Shown: positions 1 to 8,795 of the stretch, in pieces
Layout of the letters: the number at the start of each line of letters is the position of its first letter
Position numbering within the stretch: the stretch's first letter is position 1
Origin: an uncultured Odoribacter sp.
GTDB taxonomy: Bacteria > Bacteroidota > Bacteroidia > Bacteroidales > Marinifilaceae
NCBI GenBank assembly: GCA_905193145.1
Contig: CAJJNP010000013.1
Span: 1 to 32,841, forward strand
DNA: 32,841 nt
Direction of reading: 5' to 3'
Notes under the pieces: generated by a model
The model's database searches: none
Seen by the model: the letters and a program-made list of their open reading frames with translations, nothing else
Told to the model about the DNA's origin: nothing
Made by a program: the position numbers and the translations under genes

Positions 1-1
1 T

Positions 2-97
2 AAAAATGGGGCTACGGATTCATCTGTTATTCCACAACGTGGAATAGAAGTGGTGGGTACGTTGGGTATAAATATAGCAGACCTATTTAAAATGTAA
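2..97 (+). CDS. C-terminal end of an upstream gene, possibly the HmuR TonB-dependent receptor (partial)
   Basis: An open frame enters from the left edge and stops at TAA 95-97, giving about 31 residues that end in NIADLFKM. The segment reads IPQRGIEVVGTLGINI, which fits the last beta strand of an outer-membrane barrel. The next gene, 20 bp downstream, is hmuS, and in known hmu operons the gene before hmuS is the TonB-dependent haem receptor HmuR. The identity therefore rests mostly on position. The visible piece is too short for a family call, so another outer-membrane protein is possible. Confidence 0.45.
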   Translation, partial: KNGATDSSVIPQRGIEVVGTLGINIADLFKM

Positions 98-117
98 GTA
101 ATAATAAATCAATATTT

Positions 118-3100
118 ATGATGAAGAAGAAAATAATAATTGCAGGTATTGTGGTTTTGGCTGTGGTGTTGGGTATATGGGGCTATAATACTTGGTTTGG
201 AACGACGAAAGTGGCATTCGTAAATTTCCAGACAATTAATATGGGAGCAATATCCAAGGCCAATGACAATCCGAAAGTAAAAGTATATGATGTGGCGACA
301 GATTGTCTCGGTGAGTTGGTAAATTATGATATGGTTTTTGTCAACGGTATGGGCTTGAGAATAGTAGAGGATGAACGGGCATTGATACAGAAAGCTGCAG
401 ACAAAGGAATACCTGTTTATACGACCATGGCGACAAATCCCGCTAATAATATTTGTTCTTTGGGAGAGGAGCATATTGAAAAGGTTGCGGCTTATTTGAG
501 TGGAGGACGTAAAAACTACCGGAATCTATTGAATTATATTCGCAAGGAAATTGACAAAAAAGTAGGTTCTGTCATACAATCGGAAGAACCGGTGGAACGT
601 CCATGGGACATCCTTTATCATGCCGGATTGGATAATCCGGATGAGGAGGTTGAATTTACATCGGTGACTGCTTATGAAGCTTTTTTGCGGGAGCATGGTT
701 TATATAAAGACAATGCCCGTAAGATTGTCGTTACCGGTCAGATGGCAGATGCTACGGGACTGATTGCGGCTTTGGAAAAATCCGGACATAACGTGTATCC
801 CATTTCCTCTATGAGTAATTTGCTGTCGTTTATGAAAGAAATAGGACCGGATGCTGTAATCAATATGGCACATGGTCGTTTAGGAGATGCTGTTGTTAAT
901 TTTTTGAAAGAACGTAATATTGTTTTATTTTCTCCGCTTACAATCAATTCTTTAGTCGAAGAATGGGAGGCTGATCCGATGGGGATGTCTGGCGGTTTCC
1001 TTTCACAAAGTGTCGTAACTCCTGAAATTGACGGTGCGATTCGTACATATGCGCTCTTTGCACAATATGCTGATGAGGAGGGAATGCGTCATTCTTTTGC
1101 AGTGCCAGAGCGTTTGGAAGTTTTTGTGCAGAATGTGAATAATTATCTGATGTTGAAAACTAAACCGAACAGTGAAAAGCGGATAGCAGTCTATTATTAC
1201 AAAGGTCCCGGACAGAATGCTATGACTGCTGCAGGAATGGAAGTGGCTCCTTCTCTTTATAATTTGTTGCTGCGCTTGAAATCTGAAGGATATAAAGTGG
1301 AGGGATTGCCTTCGTCTGTAGAGGCATTCGAACAGATGATTATGTCTCAAGGTGCTGTATTCGGATCCTATGCAGAGGGGGCTTTTGATGCTTTTATGAA
1401 AGATGGTAATCCGGAACTGATAACAAAAGAACAATACGAATCATGGGTAAAACAGGCCTTGCGTCCGGAAAAATATGCAGAAGTGGTAGCAGCGAATGGT
1501 GAATTTCCAGGTAGTTATATGTCAACATCTGATGGTAAACTAGGTGTTGCTCGTTTGCAATTTGGCAATGTTGTGCTTTTGCCGCAAAATGCCGCAGGTT
1601 CTGGTGATAATTCATTTCAAGTGGTGCACGGGACCAATGCAGCTCCCCCTCATACTTACATCGCTTCTTATCTTTGGATGCAATATGGATTTAAAGCAGA
1701 TGCATTGATTCATTTCGGTACTCATGGCAGTTTGGAGTTTACTCCTAAAAAACAGGTGGCTTTGTGTAGCAATGATTGGCCAGATCGTTTGGTGGGTGCT
1801 GTGCCTCATTTTTATATCTATTCTATTGGTAATGTAGGGGAAGGTATGATTGCTAAACGTCGTTCGTATGCCGGATTGCAAAGTTATTTGACTCCTCCTT
1901 TTATGGAAAGCAGTGTCCGTGGAATCTATCGGGACTTGATGGAGAAAGTGAAGATATATAATGCTAAGTTGGGGGCAGAGAAACCGGTAGCTCAGGCTGA
2001 GCTGGACAAAGCCTCTTTGGCTGTAAAAGCTTCGACAGTTAAGATGGGTATCCATCGGGAGTTGGGATTGGATAGTGTATTGACGCGTCCTTATTCTGAA
2101 GATGAAGTTTTGCGTATTGAGAATTTTGCAGAAGAATTGGCTACTGAAAAAATTACAGGTCAATTATATACGATGGGAGTTCCCTACGAAAAAGAACGTA
2201 TTGTATCTTCTGTTTATTCAATGGCAACCGAACCGATTGCCTATAGTCTGTTTGCATTGGATAAAATGCGTGGTCAGGTTGATGCAAAGGTTGTTGAACA
2301 CAAATCAGTGTTTACTCAACGCTATATCGAGCCTGCTCGTAAGTTGGTCGGACGTCGTTTGTCCAATCCGCGGGAGGTTAGTGATGAGGAGATATGTCGT
2401 TTGGCTGGAATTTCTATGAAAGATTTGGCTAAAGCTCGTGAAATTGAAAAAGAGCGTAATGCGCCTAAAGGTATGATGGCCATGATGATGGCTGCGCAAA
2501 AAAAATCTGCTCCTGACATGTCCCAAATGATGTCTCGGATGGGTAAACAGAAAAAAGAGTATACAAAAGAAGAGATAAATATGGCCTTGGCAGTGATGGA
2601 GATAGAACGGACAGTGAAAAATATAGGTCTATACAAACGACAGTTGGAGCAAAGTCCTGAAAATGAGTTGGCCGGCATGATGAATGCCTTGAGCGGCGGA
2701 TATACAGCTCCTTCTCCCGGTGGAGATCCGATAGCCAATCCAAATACATTACCAACCGGGCGTAATATGTTTTCTATCAATGCAGAGGAAACACCTACGG
2801 AATCAGCATGGGAAAAAGGTGTTCAATTGGCGAAAAGTACAATTGATATGTACCGGAAAAGGCATGACGGAGCTTATCCGAAAAAAGTAAGTTACACGCT
2901 TTGGTCAGGAGAATTTATTGAAACAGGTGGAGCAACGATTGCTCAGGTGCTTTATATGTTGGGAGTAGAGCCGATTCGTGATGCTTTTGGGCGTGTTAGT
3001 GATTTGCGTTTGATTCCTTCTGCTGAATTGGGCCGTCCGCGTATAGATGTTGTTGTACAGACTTCAGGACAATTGCGCGATCTTGCAGCCTCTCGTCTGT

Positions 3101-4254
3101 TTTTGGTAAATCGTGCTGTAGAAATGGCTGCAGCATCTAAGGATGACCAATTTGATAATATGGTGACAGCAGGAGTTGTTGAAGCAGAGCGTGCATTGAT
3201 GGAAAAGGGAATCACTCCCAAAGATGCTCGTGAAATGGCAACTTTCCGTGTATTTGGTGGTGCCAATGGTATGTATGGAACAGGTATTACGGGGATGGTA
3301 GAGGCTGGCGACCGTTGGGAAAGTGAAGAGGAAATTGCCGATACTTACTTGAATAATATGGGTGCTTATTACGGCAATGAAAAAAATTGGGAAACATTCC
3401 GACAGTATGCTTTTGAAGCAGCATTGACTCGTACGGATGTTGTTGTACAACCTCGTCAGAGTAACACCTGGGGTGCATTGAGCCTGGACCATGTGTACGA
3501 ATTTATGGGAGGAATGAACCTAGCAGTCCGCAATGTCACGGGTAAAGATCCGGATGCTTACCTGAGCGACTATCGCAACCGAAACAATAACCGTATGCAG
3601 GAATTGAAAGAGGCTATAGGGGTAGAATCGCGAACCACTATTTTTAATCCCGCTTATATCAAGGAAAAAATGAAAGGTGAAGCTTCTTCAGCCAATACAT
3701 TTTCTGAAATTGTCCGTAATACTTATGGTTGGAATGTAATGAAGCCTAAGGCTGTAGATAAAGAGTTGTGGGATGAGATTTATAATGTGTATGTGAAAGA
3801 CAAATTCAATTTAGGGCTGAAGGAATTTTTTGAAAATCAAAATCCTGCGGCTCTTGAAGAAATGACTGCCGTTATGCTTGAAACGGTGCGTAAGGGCATG
3901 TGGAAAGCAAGTGAGCAGCAGGAGGCAGATTTAACCCAATTGCATACAGAACTGGTGAATAAGTATAAGCCATCTTGTTCGGGTTTTGTTTGTGATAATG
4001 CAAAATTGCGTGATTTCATAGCATCGAAAGTGGATGCACAGACTGCTGCTGAGTATCAAAAGAATATTTCGCAAATTCGTGAATCAGTGGCTCAAAATGA
4101 CAATAAAGGTATGGTGATGAAAAAAGAGGAGTTTAATCAGGTGGCTGAACAGCAGACTCAGCAGGTGGATAGTCTGTGGATTGCAATTGCTGTGGTACTG
4201 GTGTTGGTCGGTTTGGCGGTCTTGATGCGGAGAAGACGTAAAAACAATGCTTAA
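118..4254 (+). CDS. hmuS: HmuS, membrane-anchored CobN/magnesium-chelatase-family protein
   Basis: This 1378-residue protein has the CobN large-subunit fold. The core shows the family motif GTHGSLEF near residue 532, and conserved CobN-like blocks run through the C-terminal half. Unlike cytosolic cobaltochelatase it carries an N-terminal hydrophobic segment (about residues 5-23) and a C-terminal one (about 1350-1370) followed by an Arg-rich tail, so the catalytic body probably faces the periplasm. Residues about 782-808 form a Met-rich insert (MMAMMMAAQ and MSQMMSRM), and a Cys pair (SCSGFVCD) lies near residue 1290. In Porphyromonas and Bacteroides, CobN-like HmuS sits in hmuYRSTUV and is tied to haem use; removal of iron from haem has been proposed. 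ATG 118 is used; ATG 121 is equally possible. hmuT starts 2 bp after its stop. Confidence 0.85.
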   Translation: MMKKKIIIAGIVVLAVVLGIWGYNTWFGTTKVAFVNFQTINMGAISKANDNPKVKVYDVATDCLGELVNYDMVFVNGMGLRIVEDERALIQKAADKGIPVYTTMATNPANNICSLGEEHIEKVAAYLSGGRKNYRNLLNYIRKEIDKKVGSVIQSEEPVERPWDILYHAGLDNPDEEVEFTSVTAYEAFLREHGLYKDNARKIVVTGQMADATGLIAALEKSGHNVYPISSMSNLLSFMKEIGPDAVINMAHGRLGDAVVNFLKERNIVLFSPLTINSLVEEWEADPMGMSGGFLSQSVVTPEIDGAIRTYALFAQYADEEGMRHSFAVPERLEVFVQNVNNYLMLKTKPNSEKRIAVYYYKGPGQNAMTAAGMEVAPSLYNLLLRLKSEGYKVEGLPSSVEAFEQMIMSQGAVFGSYAEGAFDAFMKDGNPELITKEQYESWVKQALRPEKYAEVVAANGEFPGSYMSTSDGKLGVARLQFGNVVLLPQNAAGSGDNSFQVVHGTNAAPPHTYIASYLWMQYGFKADALIHFGTHGSLEFTPKKQVALCSNDWPDRLVGAVPHFYIYSIGNVGEGMIAKRRSYAGLQSYLTPPFMESSVRGIYRDLMEKVKIYNAKLGAEKPVAQAELDKASLAVKASTVKMGIHRELGLDSVLTRPYSEDEVLRIENFAEELATEKITGQLYTMGVPYEKERIVSSVYSMATEPIAYSLFALDKMRGQVDAKVVEHKSVFTQRYIEPARKLVGRRLSNPREVSDEEICRLAGISMKDLAKAREIEKERNAPKGMMAMMMAAQKKSAPDMSQMMSRMGKQKKEYTKEEINMALAVMEIERTVKNIGLYKRQLEQSPENELAGMMNALSGGYTAPSPGGDPIANPNTLPTGRNMFSINAEETPTESAWEKGVQLAKSTIDMYRKRHDGAYPKKVSYTLWSGEFIETGGATIAQVLYMLGVEPIRDAFGRVSDLRLIPSAELGRPRIDVVVQTSGQLRDLAASRLFLVNRAVEMAAASKDDQFDNMVTAGVVEAERALMEKGITPKDAREMATFRVFGGANGMYGTGITGMVEAGDRWESEEEIADTYLNNMGAYYGNEKNWETFRQYAFEAALTRTDVVVQPRQSNTWGALSLDHVYEFMGGMNLAVRNVTGKDPDAYLSDYRNRNNNRMQELKEAIGVESRTTIFNPAYIKEKMKGEASSANTFSEIVRNTYGWNVMKPKAVDKELWDEIYNVYVKDKFNLGLKEFFENQNPAALEEMTAVMLETVRKGMWKASEQQEADLTQLHTELVNKYKPSCSGFVCDNAKLRDFIASKVDAQTAAEYQKNISQIRESVAQNDNKGMVMKKEEFNQVAEQQTQQVDSLWIAIAVVLVLVGLAVLMRRRRKNNA

Positions 4255-4256
4255 CT

Positions 4257-4934
4257 ATGGATACAATTGTTTGGATTCTGATATTTATTACTGCTTTCAA
4301 TTTTTTATTGAAGCAGACTTTCTGGAGATGGAAGGCAACTTCGGTTGCCTCCATCCTTCTGGCATTGTTTATTGTATTGACTTGGGGATACGCTATTGAA
4401 CAGTCGAAAACACAGATTGCCGATTGGTTGGCCAATCAGGCATTGATGTTGGATACATCGGTTGTGTTGACGGTAGAGGTGTCTTTGCAAATGGCATTTT
4501 GTCTGTTATCTGTACATGTGACAAATATGTTTCCGGTAAGAAAAAGAATGCGGTTTGCGTATCGTCTGCTTTATTGGTTTCCGGGAGTATTGGTTTTCCC
4601 CGTATTGTTTTTCGGACTGACCCAGTTGATTTTTACATTGCCGGGAGTTGCTTTTCAAACAGTAGCTTGGGGCTTTGCAATTGCCGTATTGCTGTTGATT
4701 CCGTTAGGGCGTTGGGGATTGCGTCGGCTTTTGCCGGAAACAGATTTGCGTTTGGAATTGCTATTTCTTACCAATGCTCTTGTTGCTATTTTAGGTATTG
4801 TGGCAACAGTAAACGGTCAGACTGCCGTGAAAGGAGTGGCAACAGTTGATTGGTTGGCGCTTGCCGGATGTATCGGGATATTTATTGTCGGAGGTATACT
4901 GGGGCTGCTCCGGCAACAGGTGCGGAAGAGATAA
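4257..4934 (+). CDS. hmuT: HmuT, polytopic membrane protein of the haem operon
   Basis: This 225-residue protein is highly hydrophobic, with about six predicted membrane segments (near residues 3-20, 28-46, 65-87, 104-128, 134-152 and 168-220, the last stretch holding two) and short basic loops such as RKRMR. No enzyme motif is visible. It starts 2 bp after the hmuS stop, so translation is probably coupled. Position between the CobN-like gene and the MotA/TolQ-like gene matches hmuT in the Porphyromonas gingivalis order. Its biochemical role is not established; forming an inner-membrane complex with HmuU and HmuV is an inference. The call rests on gene order and topology more than on sequence motifs. 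Confidence 0.65.
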   Translation: MDTIVWILIFITAFNFLLKQTFWRWKATSVASILLALFIVLTWGYAIEQSKTQIADWLANQALMLDTSVVLTVEVSLQMAFCLLSVHVTNMFPVRKRMRFAYRLLYWFPGVLVFPVLFFGLTQLIFTLPGVAFQTVAWGFAIAVLLLIPLGRWGLRRLLPETDLRLELLFLTNALVAILGIVATVNGQTAVKGVATVDWLALAGCIGIFIVGGILGLLRQQVRKR

Positions 4935-4987
4935 AAAGAATGTTTACATGTAATTTTTGATTCAATAATTAATTAAATAATAAGAAG

Positions 4988-5590
4988 ATGAATACAATTT
5001 CTGACATCATGTTTTGGATATCAACAGGTTTGCTTGTTCCTGTTATCGTGTTATTGATAGCGTTGTTTTTCCGTTCGCTTTTATTGGTGGGAAGCTTTTT
5101 CGGACAGTATCTTGCCATTCGCAAAACCGACAAAATGCTACGAGAACAGTTAGAGACTTTGCGTCTTGCAAATCTGGACGAATTTGACGGGAAATTGCCT
5201 GCTAACAACAAATCCTTGGTTGTGACTTATATGCGCCGTATCATGGAAGCACGGGAGAGTCACGCTCAAGTGCAACGTCTTTTGGCAAATTTTGAGATAG
5301 CAGCCGATAAAGATTTAGCGACCTCTAAAACACTTACCAAATTGGGCCCGATTCTGGGGTTGATGGGAACTCTGATACCTATGGGGCCGGCTTTGGTGGG
5401 ATTGTCGACAGGAGATATCGCTTCCATGGCCTATAATATGCAGGTCGCTTTTGCCACAACGGTTATTGGCTTATTTGCCGGGGCAATAGGTTTTTTGACT
5501 CAGCAAGTGAAGCAGCGTTGGTATCTTCAGGATATGACAAACTTGGAATTTTTAGCTGAATTGATAAACGAAAAACGTAACCGGGCATGA
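4988..5590 (+). CDS. hmuU: HmuU, MotA/TolQ/ExbB-family proton-channel-like protein
   Basis: At 200 residues this is the usual size of an ExbB/TolQ-type subunit. It has an N-terminal membrane segment (about residues 8-38), a charged cytoplasmic stretch, then two further membrane segments. The family core is visible as TLTKLGPILGLMGTLIPMGPAL and, after a short gap, MAYNMQVAFATTVIGLFAGAIGF. These are the helices that line the proton path in MotA/TolQ/ExbB. It follows hmuT after 53 bp and overlaps hmuV by 4 bp (ATGA). By analogy with ExbB-ExbD it should pair with HmuV to pass proton-motive energy to HmuS or to the outer-membrane receptor; that coupling is inferred. Confidence 0.85.
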   Translation: MNTISDIMFWISTGLLVPVIVLLIALFFRSLLLVGSFFGQYLAIRKTDKMLREQLETLRLANLDEFDGKLPANNKSLVVTYMRRIMEARESHAQVQRLLANFEIAADKDLATSKTLTKLGPILGLMGTLIPMGPALVGLSTGDIASMAYNMQVAFATTVIGLFAGAIGFLTQQVKQRWYLQDMTNLEFLAELINEKRNRA

Positions 5591-5910
5591 AACGTAATTT
5601 ATTGAAAAAAGAGGAGGACAGCGATCCAATCAGTGTGGTTTCAAATCTGTTTGATGTGGCAATGGTCTTTGCAGTCGCATTGATGGTGGCGCTGGTTACA
5701 AGATATAATATGACAGAAATGCTTTCCAAAGAGGATTTTACAATGGTAAAGAATCCCGGGAAAGAAAATATGGAAATCATTACTAAAGAGGGAGAAAAGA
5801 TCAATCGATATACACCCTCTGAAAATCAGCAGCAATCCGGCACACGCGGAAAGAAAGTGGGGATTGCCTACGAGCTGGAAAACGGAGAAATAATCTATGT
5901 CCCGGAATAA
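5587..5910 (+). CDS. hmuV: HmuV, DUF2149 family (ExbD/TolR-like partner)
   Basis: This 107-residue protein has one membrane segment near residues 20-38, preceded by the DUF2149 signature DPISVVSNLFDVAMVFAVAL, and a small extracytoplasmic part that ends in the family-like YELENGEIIYVPE. One membrane pass with an acidic residue at its start (FDVAMVF) and a periplasmic tail is the ExbD/TolR plan. The ATG overlaps the hmuU stop by 4 bp, so the two are almost certainly made together. DUF2149 proteins sit at the end of hmu operons in related bacteria; no direct biochemical role is known to me. Confidence 0.8.
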   Translation: MKRNLLKKEEDSDPISVVSNLFDVAMVFAVALMVALVTRYNMTEMLSKEDFTMVKNPGKENMEIITKEGEKINRYTPSENQQQSGTRGKKVGIAYELENGEIIYVPE

Positions 5911-5931
5911 CTTCCAGACTAAAAGTGTTAC

Positions 5932-5963
5932 ATTTGGCTGTTGAATTCCATGAACAGCCAAAT
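5932..5963 (+). terminator. Perfect 11-bp-stem hairpin between hmuV and the sulfatase-maturase gene
   Basis: The arms ATTTGGCTGTT (5932-5942) and AACAGCCAAAT (5953-5963) are exact reverse complements around a 10-nt loop. No T run follows, so it is not a typical intrinsic terminator on the + strand. It could be a weak terminator, an RNA processing point or an mRNA-stabilising structure. It ends 3 nt before ATG 5967, so it would also cover the ribosome-binding region of the next gene. Confidence 0.6.
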
Positions 5964-5966
5964 CAC

Positions 5967-7253
5967 ATGATAACTTGTAAAAAAAACGAACGGAAAGCAG
6001 AGGAAACTGCCTCTTTCCTTTTTGAACGGGAACGGATAAAGTTGCAACGCAGTTTTTCGGCAATGATAAAAGTGGTCGGTCCCGTATGTAATCTGGATTG
6101 CGATTATTGTTATTATCTGGAAAAAGATGCTCTTTATCCGGGTACACCCTTTACTGTGGCAGCCTTCGGAATGCGGGAGGAGATGCTTGAGAAGGTAATC
6201 CGTGATTATATATTGTCACAGCCACAGGAACACATTGAGTTTATCTGGCATGGCGGGGAACCGACTTTGTTGGGATTGGACTATTTCCGGAAAATACTTT
6301 CTTTGCAGAAAAAATATGGGGACGGAAAGGTGATATCCAACTCCTTGCAGACGAATGGCACGCTTATCAATGATGAATGGGCAGCATTCTTGGCAGCCAA
6401 TCATTTTTTGTGCGGACTTTCGATTGACGGTCCGGAGCATTTGCATAACCGTCATCGTTGTCATCCCAATGGTAAAGGATCTTGGGCTGAGGTGGTAGCC
6501 TGTGCCCGTCTTTTTCGGAAACATGGAGTGGAATTCAATACCATGTCGGTGGTAAATGCTTCGAATAGTAAAGAACCGGTTGCCGTGTATGATTTCTTGA
6601 AAGAGTTGGGTAGCCGTTTTATGCAGTTTACGCCGATTGTAGAACGCATATCGTTGGATGAAAATGCCGTATTGTCTATTGTTGACAATCGCTATGCAAA
6701 AGAGACGGCTTTGATGCAGGAAAATGTCAGTGCAGAGGCATGGGGAAATTTCCTTTGTCGTATTTTTGACCGTTGGATAAAGTCGGATGTCGGTTATTGC
6801 TATATCAATTGGTTTGACAATACCTTGGCCGCTTACATGGGCGAGCAGCCGGCACTTTGTTCGATGAGGACTTATTGTCCTTGTTCTTTGGCTATCGAGC
6901 ACAATGGGGATGTTTATAGTTGTGATCATTTTGTATTTCCCGATTATCGGTTAGGTAATTTGACTGACGAGAGTTTGACAGAAATGGTCAAGAGTGATCG
7001 CCAGCTATATTTTGAGCAGTATAAACAAGATTCCTTATCCTCTCGTTGTAGGGGATGTGATTACCTTTTTGCTTGTGGAGGAGATTGTCCTAAAAATAGA
7101 ATACAGATCACTCCCGAAGGAGATTCAGTATCTACGCTTTGTGGCGGTTTTAAAATGTTTTTTGAACATACCCGTCGCTATTTTGAATATATGGCCAATG
7201 AGTTAAAAAATAATCGCCCTCCAGCGAATGTGATGAAGGTAAAATTAGGATAA
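5967..7253 (+). CDS. Anaerobic sulfatase-maturating enzyme (radical SAM, SPASM domain)
   Basis: This enzyme oxidises the active-site Ser or Cys of sulfatases to formylglycine without oxygen. From ATG 5967 it has 428 residues. The radical-SAM cluster motif CNLDCDYC uses Cys41, Cys45 and Cys48; next come the WHGGEPT motif and the family-typical SIDGPEHLHNRHR. The C-terminal SPASM part carries cysteines in ALCSMRTYCPC, YSCDHFVFPDYRLGNL, SRCRGCDYLFACGGDCPKNR and TLCGG, as in the maturase subfamily. A longer frame opens at GTG 5925, but that start lies upstream of and inside the hairpin at 5932-5963, and a start at ATG 6063 would cut residues that line up with the N-terminus of known maturases. 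The sulfatase gene begins 12 bp downstream, an obvious enzyme-client pair. Confidence 0.9.
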   Translation: MITCKKNERKAEETASFLFERERIKLQRSFSAMIKVVGPVCNLDCDYCYYLEKDALYPGTPFTVAAFGMREEMLEKVIRDYILSQPQEHIEFIWHGGEPTLLGLDYFRKILSLQKKYGDGKVISNSLQTNGTLINDEWAAFLAANHFLCGLSIDGPEHLHNRHRCHPNGKGSWAEVVACARLFRKHGVEFNTMSVVNASNSKEPVAVYDFLKELGSRFMQFTPIVERISLDENAVLSIVDNRYAKETALMQENVSAEAWGNFLCRIFDRWIKSDVGYCYINWFDNTLAAYMGEQPALCSMRTYCPCSLAIEHNGDVYSCDHFVFPDYRLGNLTDESLTEMVKSDRQLYFEQYKQDSLSSRCRGCDYLFACGGDCPKNRIQITPEGDSVSTLCGGFKMFFEHTRRYFEYMANELKNNRPPANVMKVKLG

Positions 7254-7265
7254 AATGATAATTGA

Positions 7266-8726
7266 ATGATGAGACAAACTATATTGTTTTCAAGTATTGC
7301 TGTCGTAATGGGTAGCGTTCAAGCTGAGGCGACAAAACCTGCCAAGGTAAAGAAAAAGCCTAATGTTGTTTTTATCATAGCCGATGATTTGGGTTACGGA
7401 GATTTGAGTTGCTATGGTCAGGAAAAATTCCGGACGCCCAATATTGACCGTTTGGCGAGAGAAGGTCTGCGTTTTACGCAATGCTATTCCGGCACCACTG
7501 TCAGTGCGCCGTCGAGAGCCTGTTTGATGACAGGGTTACATTCCGGACATGCGCCGATTCGAGGCAACAAAGAGGTATTGCCTGAAGGGCAGATGTCCCT
7601 GCCTGCCGGGACAACTACGCTTTTCAGCATTTTCAAAGCGGCAGGATATTCCACCGGTTGCTTTGGTAAATGGGGATTGGGAGCTCCGGGTACAGAAGGC
7701 GACCCTAACCGTCAGGGGGTAGATGATTTCTATGGATACAATTGCCAGTTGCTGGCGCACAACTACTACGCCGACCATCTCTGGGACAACGGGCAACGGG
7801 TGGAATTGCCGGAGAATGCGGATGGAGCTTATGGTAGCTACACTCAGGATTTGATTCACGAACAGAGCTTGCAGTTTTTGGATGAAAACCGGGACCGTCC
7901 TTTTTTCCTTTTTTTGTCTTATGTATTGCCGCATGCTGAACTAATCGTTCCCGAAGACAGTATTATCCGGAAATTCCGGGGAAAATATCCTGAAGAGCCT
8001 TTTCAGGGATGTGATTCAGGTCCCTATTTCCGCAAGGGGGGATATTGTTCGCAGAAAGAACCCCATGCGACCTTTGCAGCGATGGTTTATCGTCTGGATG
8101 TCTATGTCGGACAAGTGGTCGAGCGGCTCAAATCACTGGGTTTGTACGATAATACTTTGATTGTTTTTTGTAGTGATAACGGTCCGCATCAGGAAGGTGG
8201 TGCCGATCCTGATTTTTTCAATAGCAACGGTATTTACCGGGGGTATAAGCGTGATTTGTACGAAGGCGGCATCCGAGTGCCGTTCATCGTCTCTTGGCCG
8301 GGCGTGGTCGCAGAGGGGCAGACCGATTTTCTTTGCTCATTTTGGGATATGTTGCCCACTTTTGCCGATTTAACCCGTATAAAACAGAATGGAGCTACCG
8401 ATGGAGTCAGTCTGATGCCGTTATTGACCGATAGGGGCAAGCAAAAAGAGCATCCGCATCTGTATTTCGAATTTCATGAGGGAGGAGGGCGACAGGCTGT
8501 CCGTCAGGGGGATTGGAAGTTGGTCCGTTTGGGTGTATCGCAGAGTGAAGATAAAGTTCGGACTGAATTGTACAACCTGGCTGCCGATCCGTCAGAGATT
8601 CATGATGTTGCCAAACTTTATCCGGATAAAGTAGCTGAATTAATGGCGATTATAAAATCAGAGCATAAGTCGGATACAAATTGGCCTTTATTAAAAACAG
8701 AGCGCGAACAATTGCAAAAGAATTAA
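7266..8726 (+). CDS. Exported serine-type sulfatase (alkaline-phosphatase superfamily, S1 family)
   Basis: This 486-residue protein starts with a signal peptide (about residues 1-20, cut after SVQA). The sulfatase core follows: PNVVFIIADDLGYGD with the metal-binding Asp40-Asp41, then the formylglycine motif S-A-P-S-R at residues 80-84 followed by ACLMTG. Ser rather than Cys at residue 80 makes it a serine-type sulfatase that needs the radical-SAM maturase encoded just upstream. Later motifs fit the family: GYSTGCFGKWGLG, FSDNGPHQEGG-like VFCSDNGPH, and the C-terminal WKLVRLG and ELYNLAADPSE. It probably removes sulfate from host mucin or glycosaminoglycan sugars in the periplasm; the exact substrate and S1 subfamily cannot be told. 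ATG 7266 and ATG 7269 are both possible starts. Confidence 0.92.
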   Translation: MMRQTILFSSIAVVMGSVQAEATKPAKVKKKPNVVFIIADDLGYGDLSCYGQEKFRTPNIDRLAREGLRFTQCYSGTTVSAPSRACLMTGLHSGHAPIRGNKEVLPEGQMSLPAGTTTLFSIFKAAGYSTGCFGKWGLGAPGTEGDPNRQGVDDFYGYNCQLLAHNYYADHLWDNGQRVELPENADGAYGSYTQDLIHEQSLQFLDENRDRPFFLFLSYVLPHAELIVPEDSIIRKFRGKYPEEPFQGCDSGPYFRKGGYCSQKEPHATFAAMVYRLDVYVGQVVERLKSLGLYDNTLIVFCSDNGPHQEGGADPDFFNSNGIYRGYKRDLYEGGIRVPFIVSWPGVVAEGQTDFLCSFWDMLPTFADLTRIKQNGATDGVSLMPLLTDRGKQKEHPHLYFEFHEGGGRQAVRQGDWKLVRLGVSQSEDKVRTELYNLAADPSEIHDVAKLYPDKVAELMAIIKSEHKSDTNWPLLKTEREQLQKN

Positions 8727-8759
8727 TCTATTTTAAAACGTTCCAATGTATAAAATGAT

Positions 8760-8767
8760 TATATTTG
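8760..8767 (+). promoter_or_regulatory. -7 box (TATATTTG) upstream of the NlpE-like gene
   Basis: TATATTTG matches the Bacteroides -7 consensus TAnnTTTG and lies 28 bp before the ATG at 8796. A clear TTTG -33 box is not present at the expected distance (only a T-rich stretch near 8731), so the call is moderate. It suggests the lipoprotein gene has its own promoter rather than reading through from the sulfatase. Confidence 0.45.
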
Positions 8768-8795
8768 CTTTATTGTCGAACACAACATTTACATT

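Noticed and set aside
5925..5966. GTG 5925 as start of the maturase
   Set aside because: The added residues would be encoded by an exact hairpin stem, and ATG 5967 already gives the full family length.
6216..6929. 237-codon open frame on the - strand inside the maturase gene
   Set aside because: It is antisense to a gene with clear radical-SAM motifs and shows no family features or start signals of its own.
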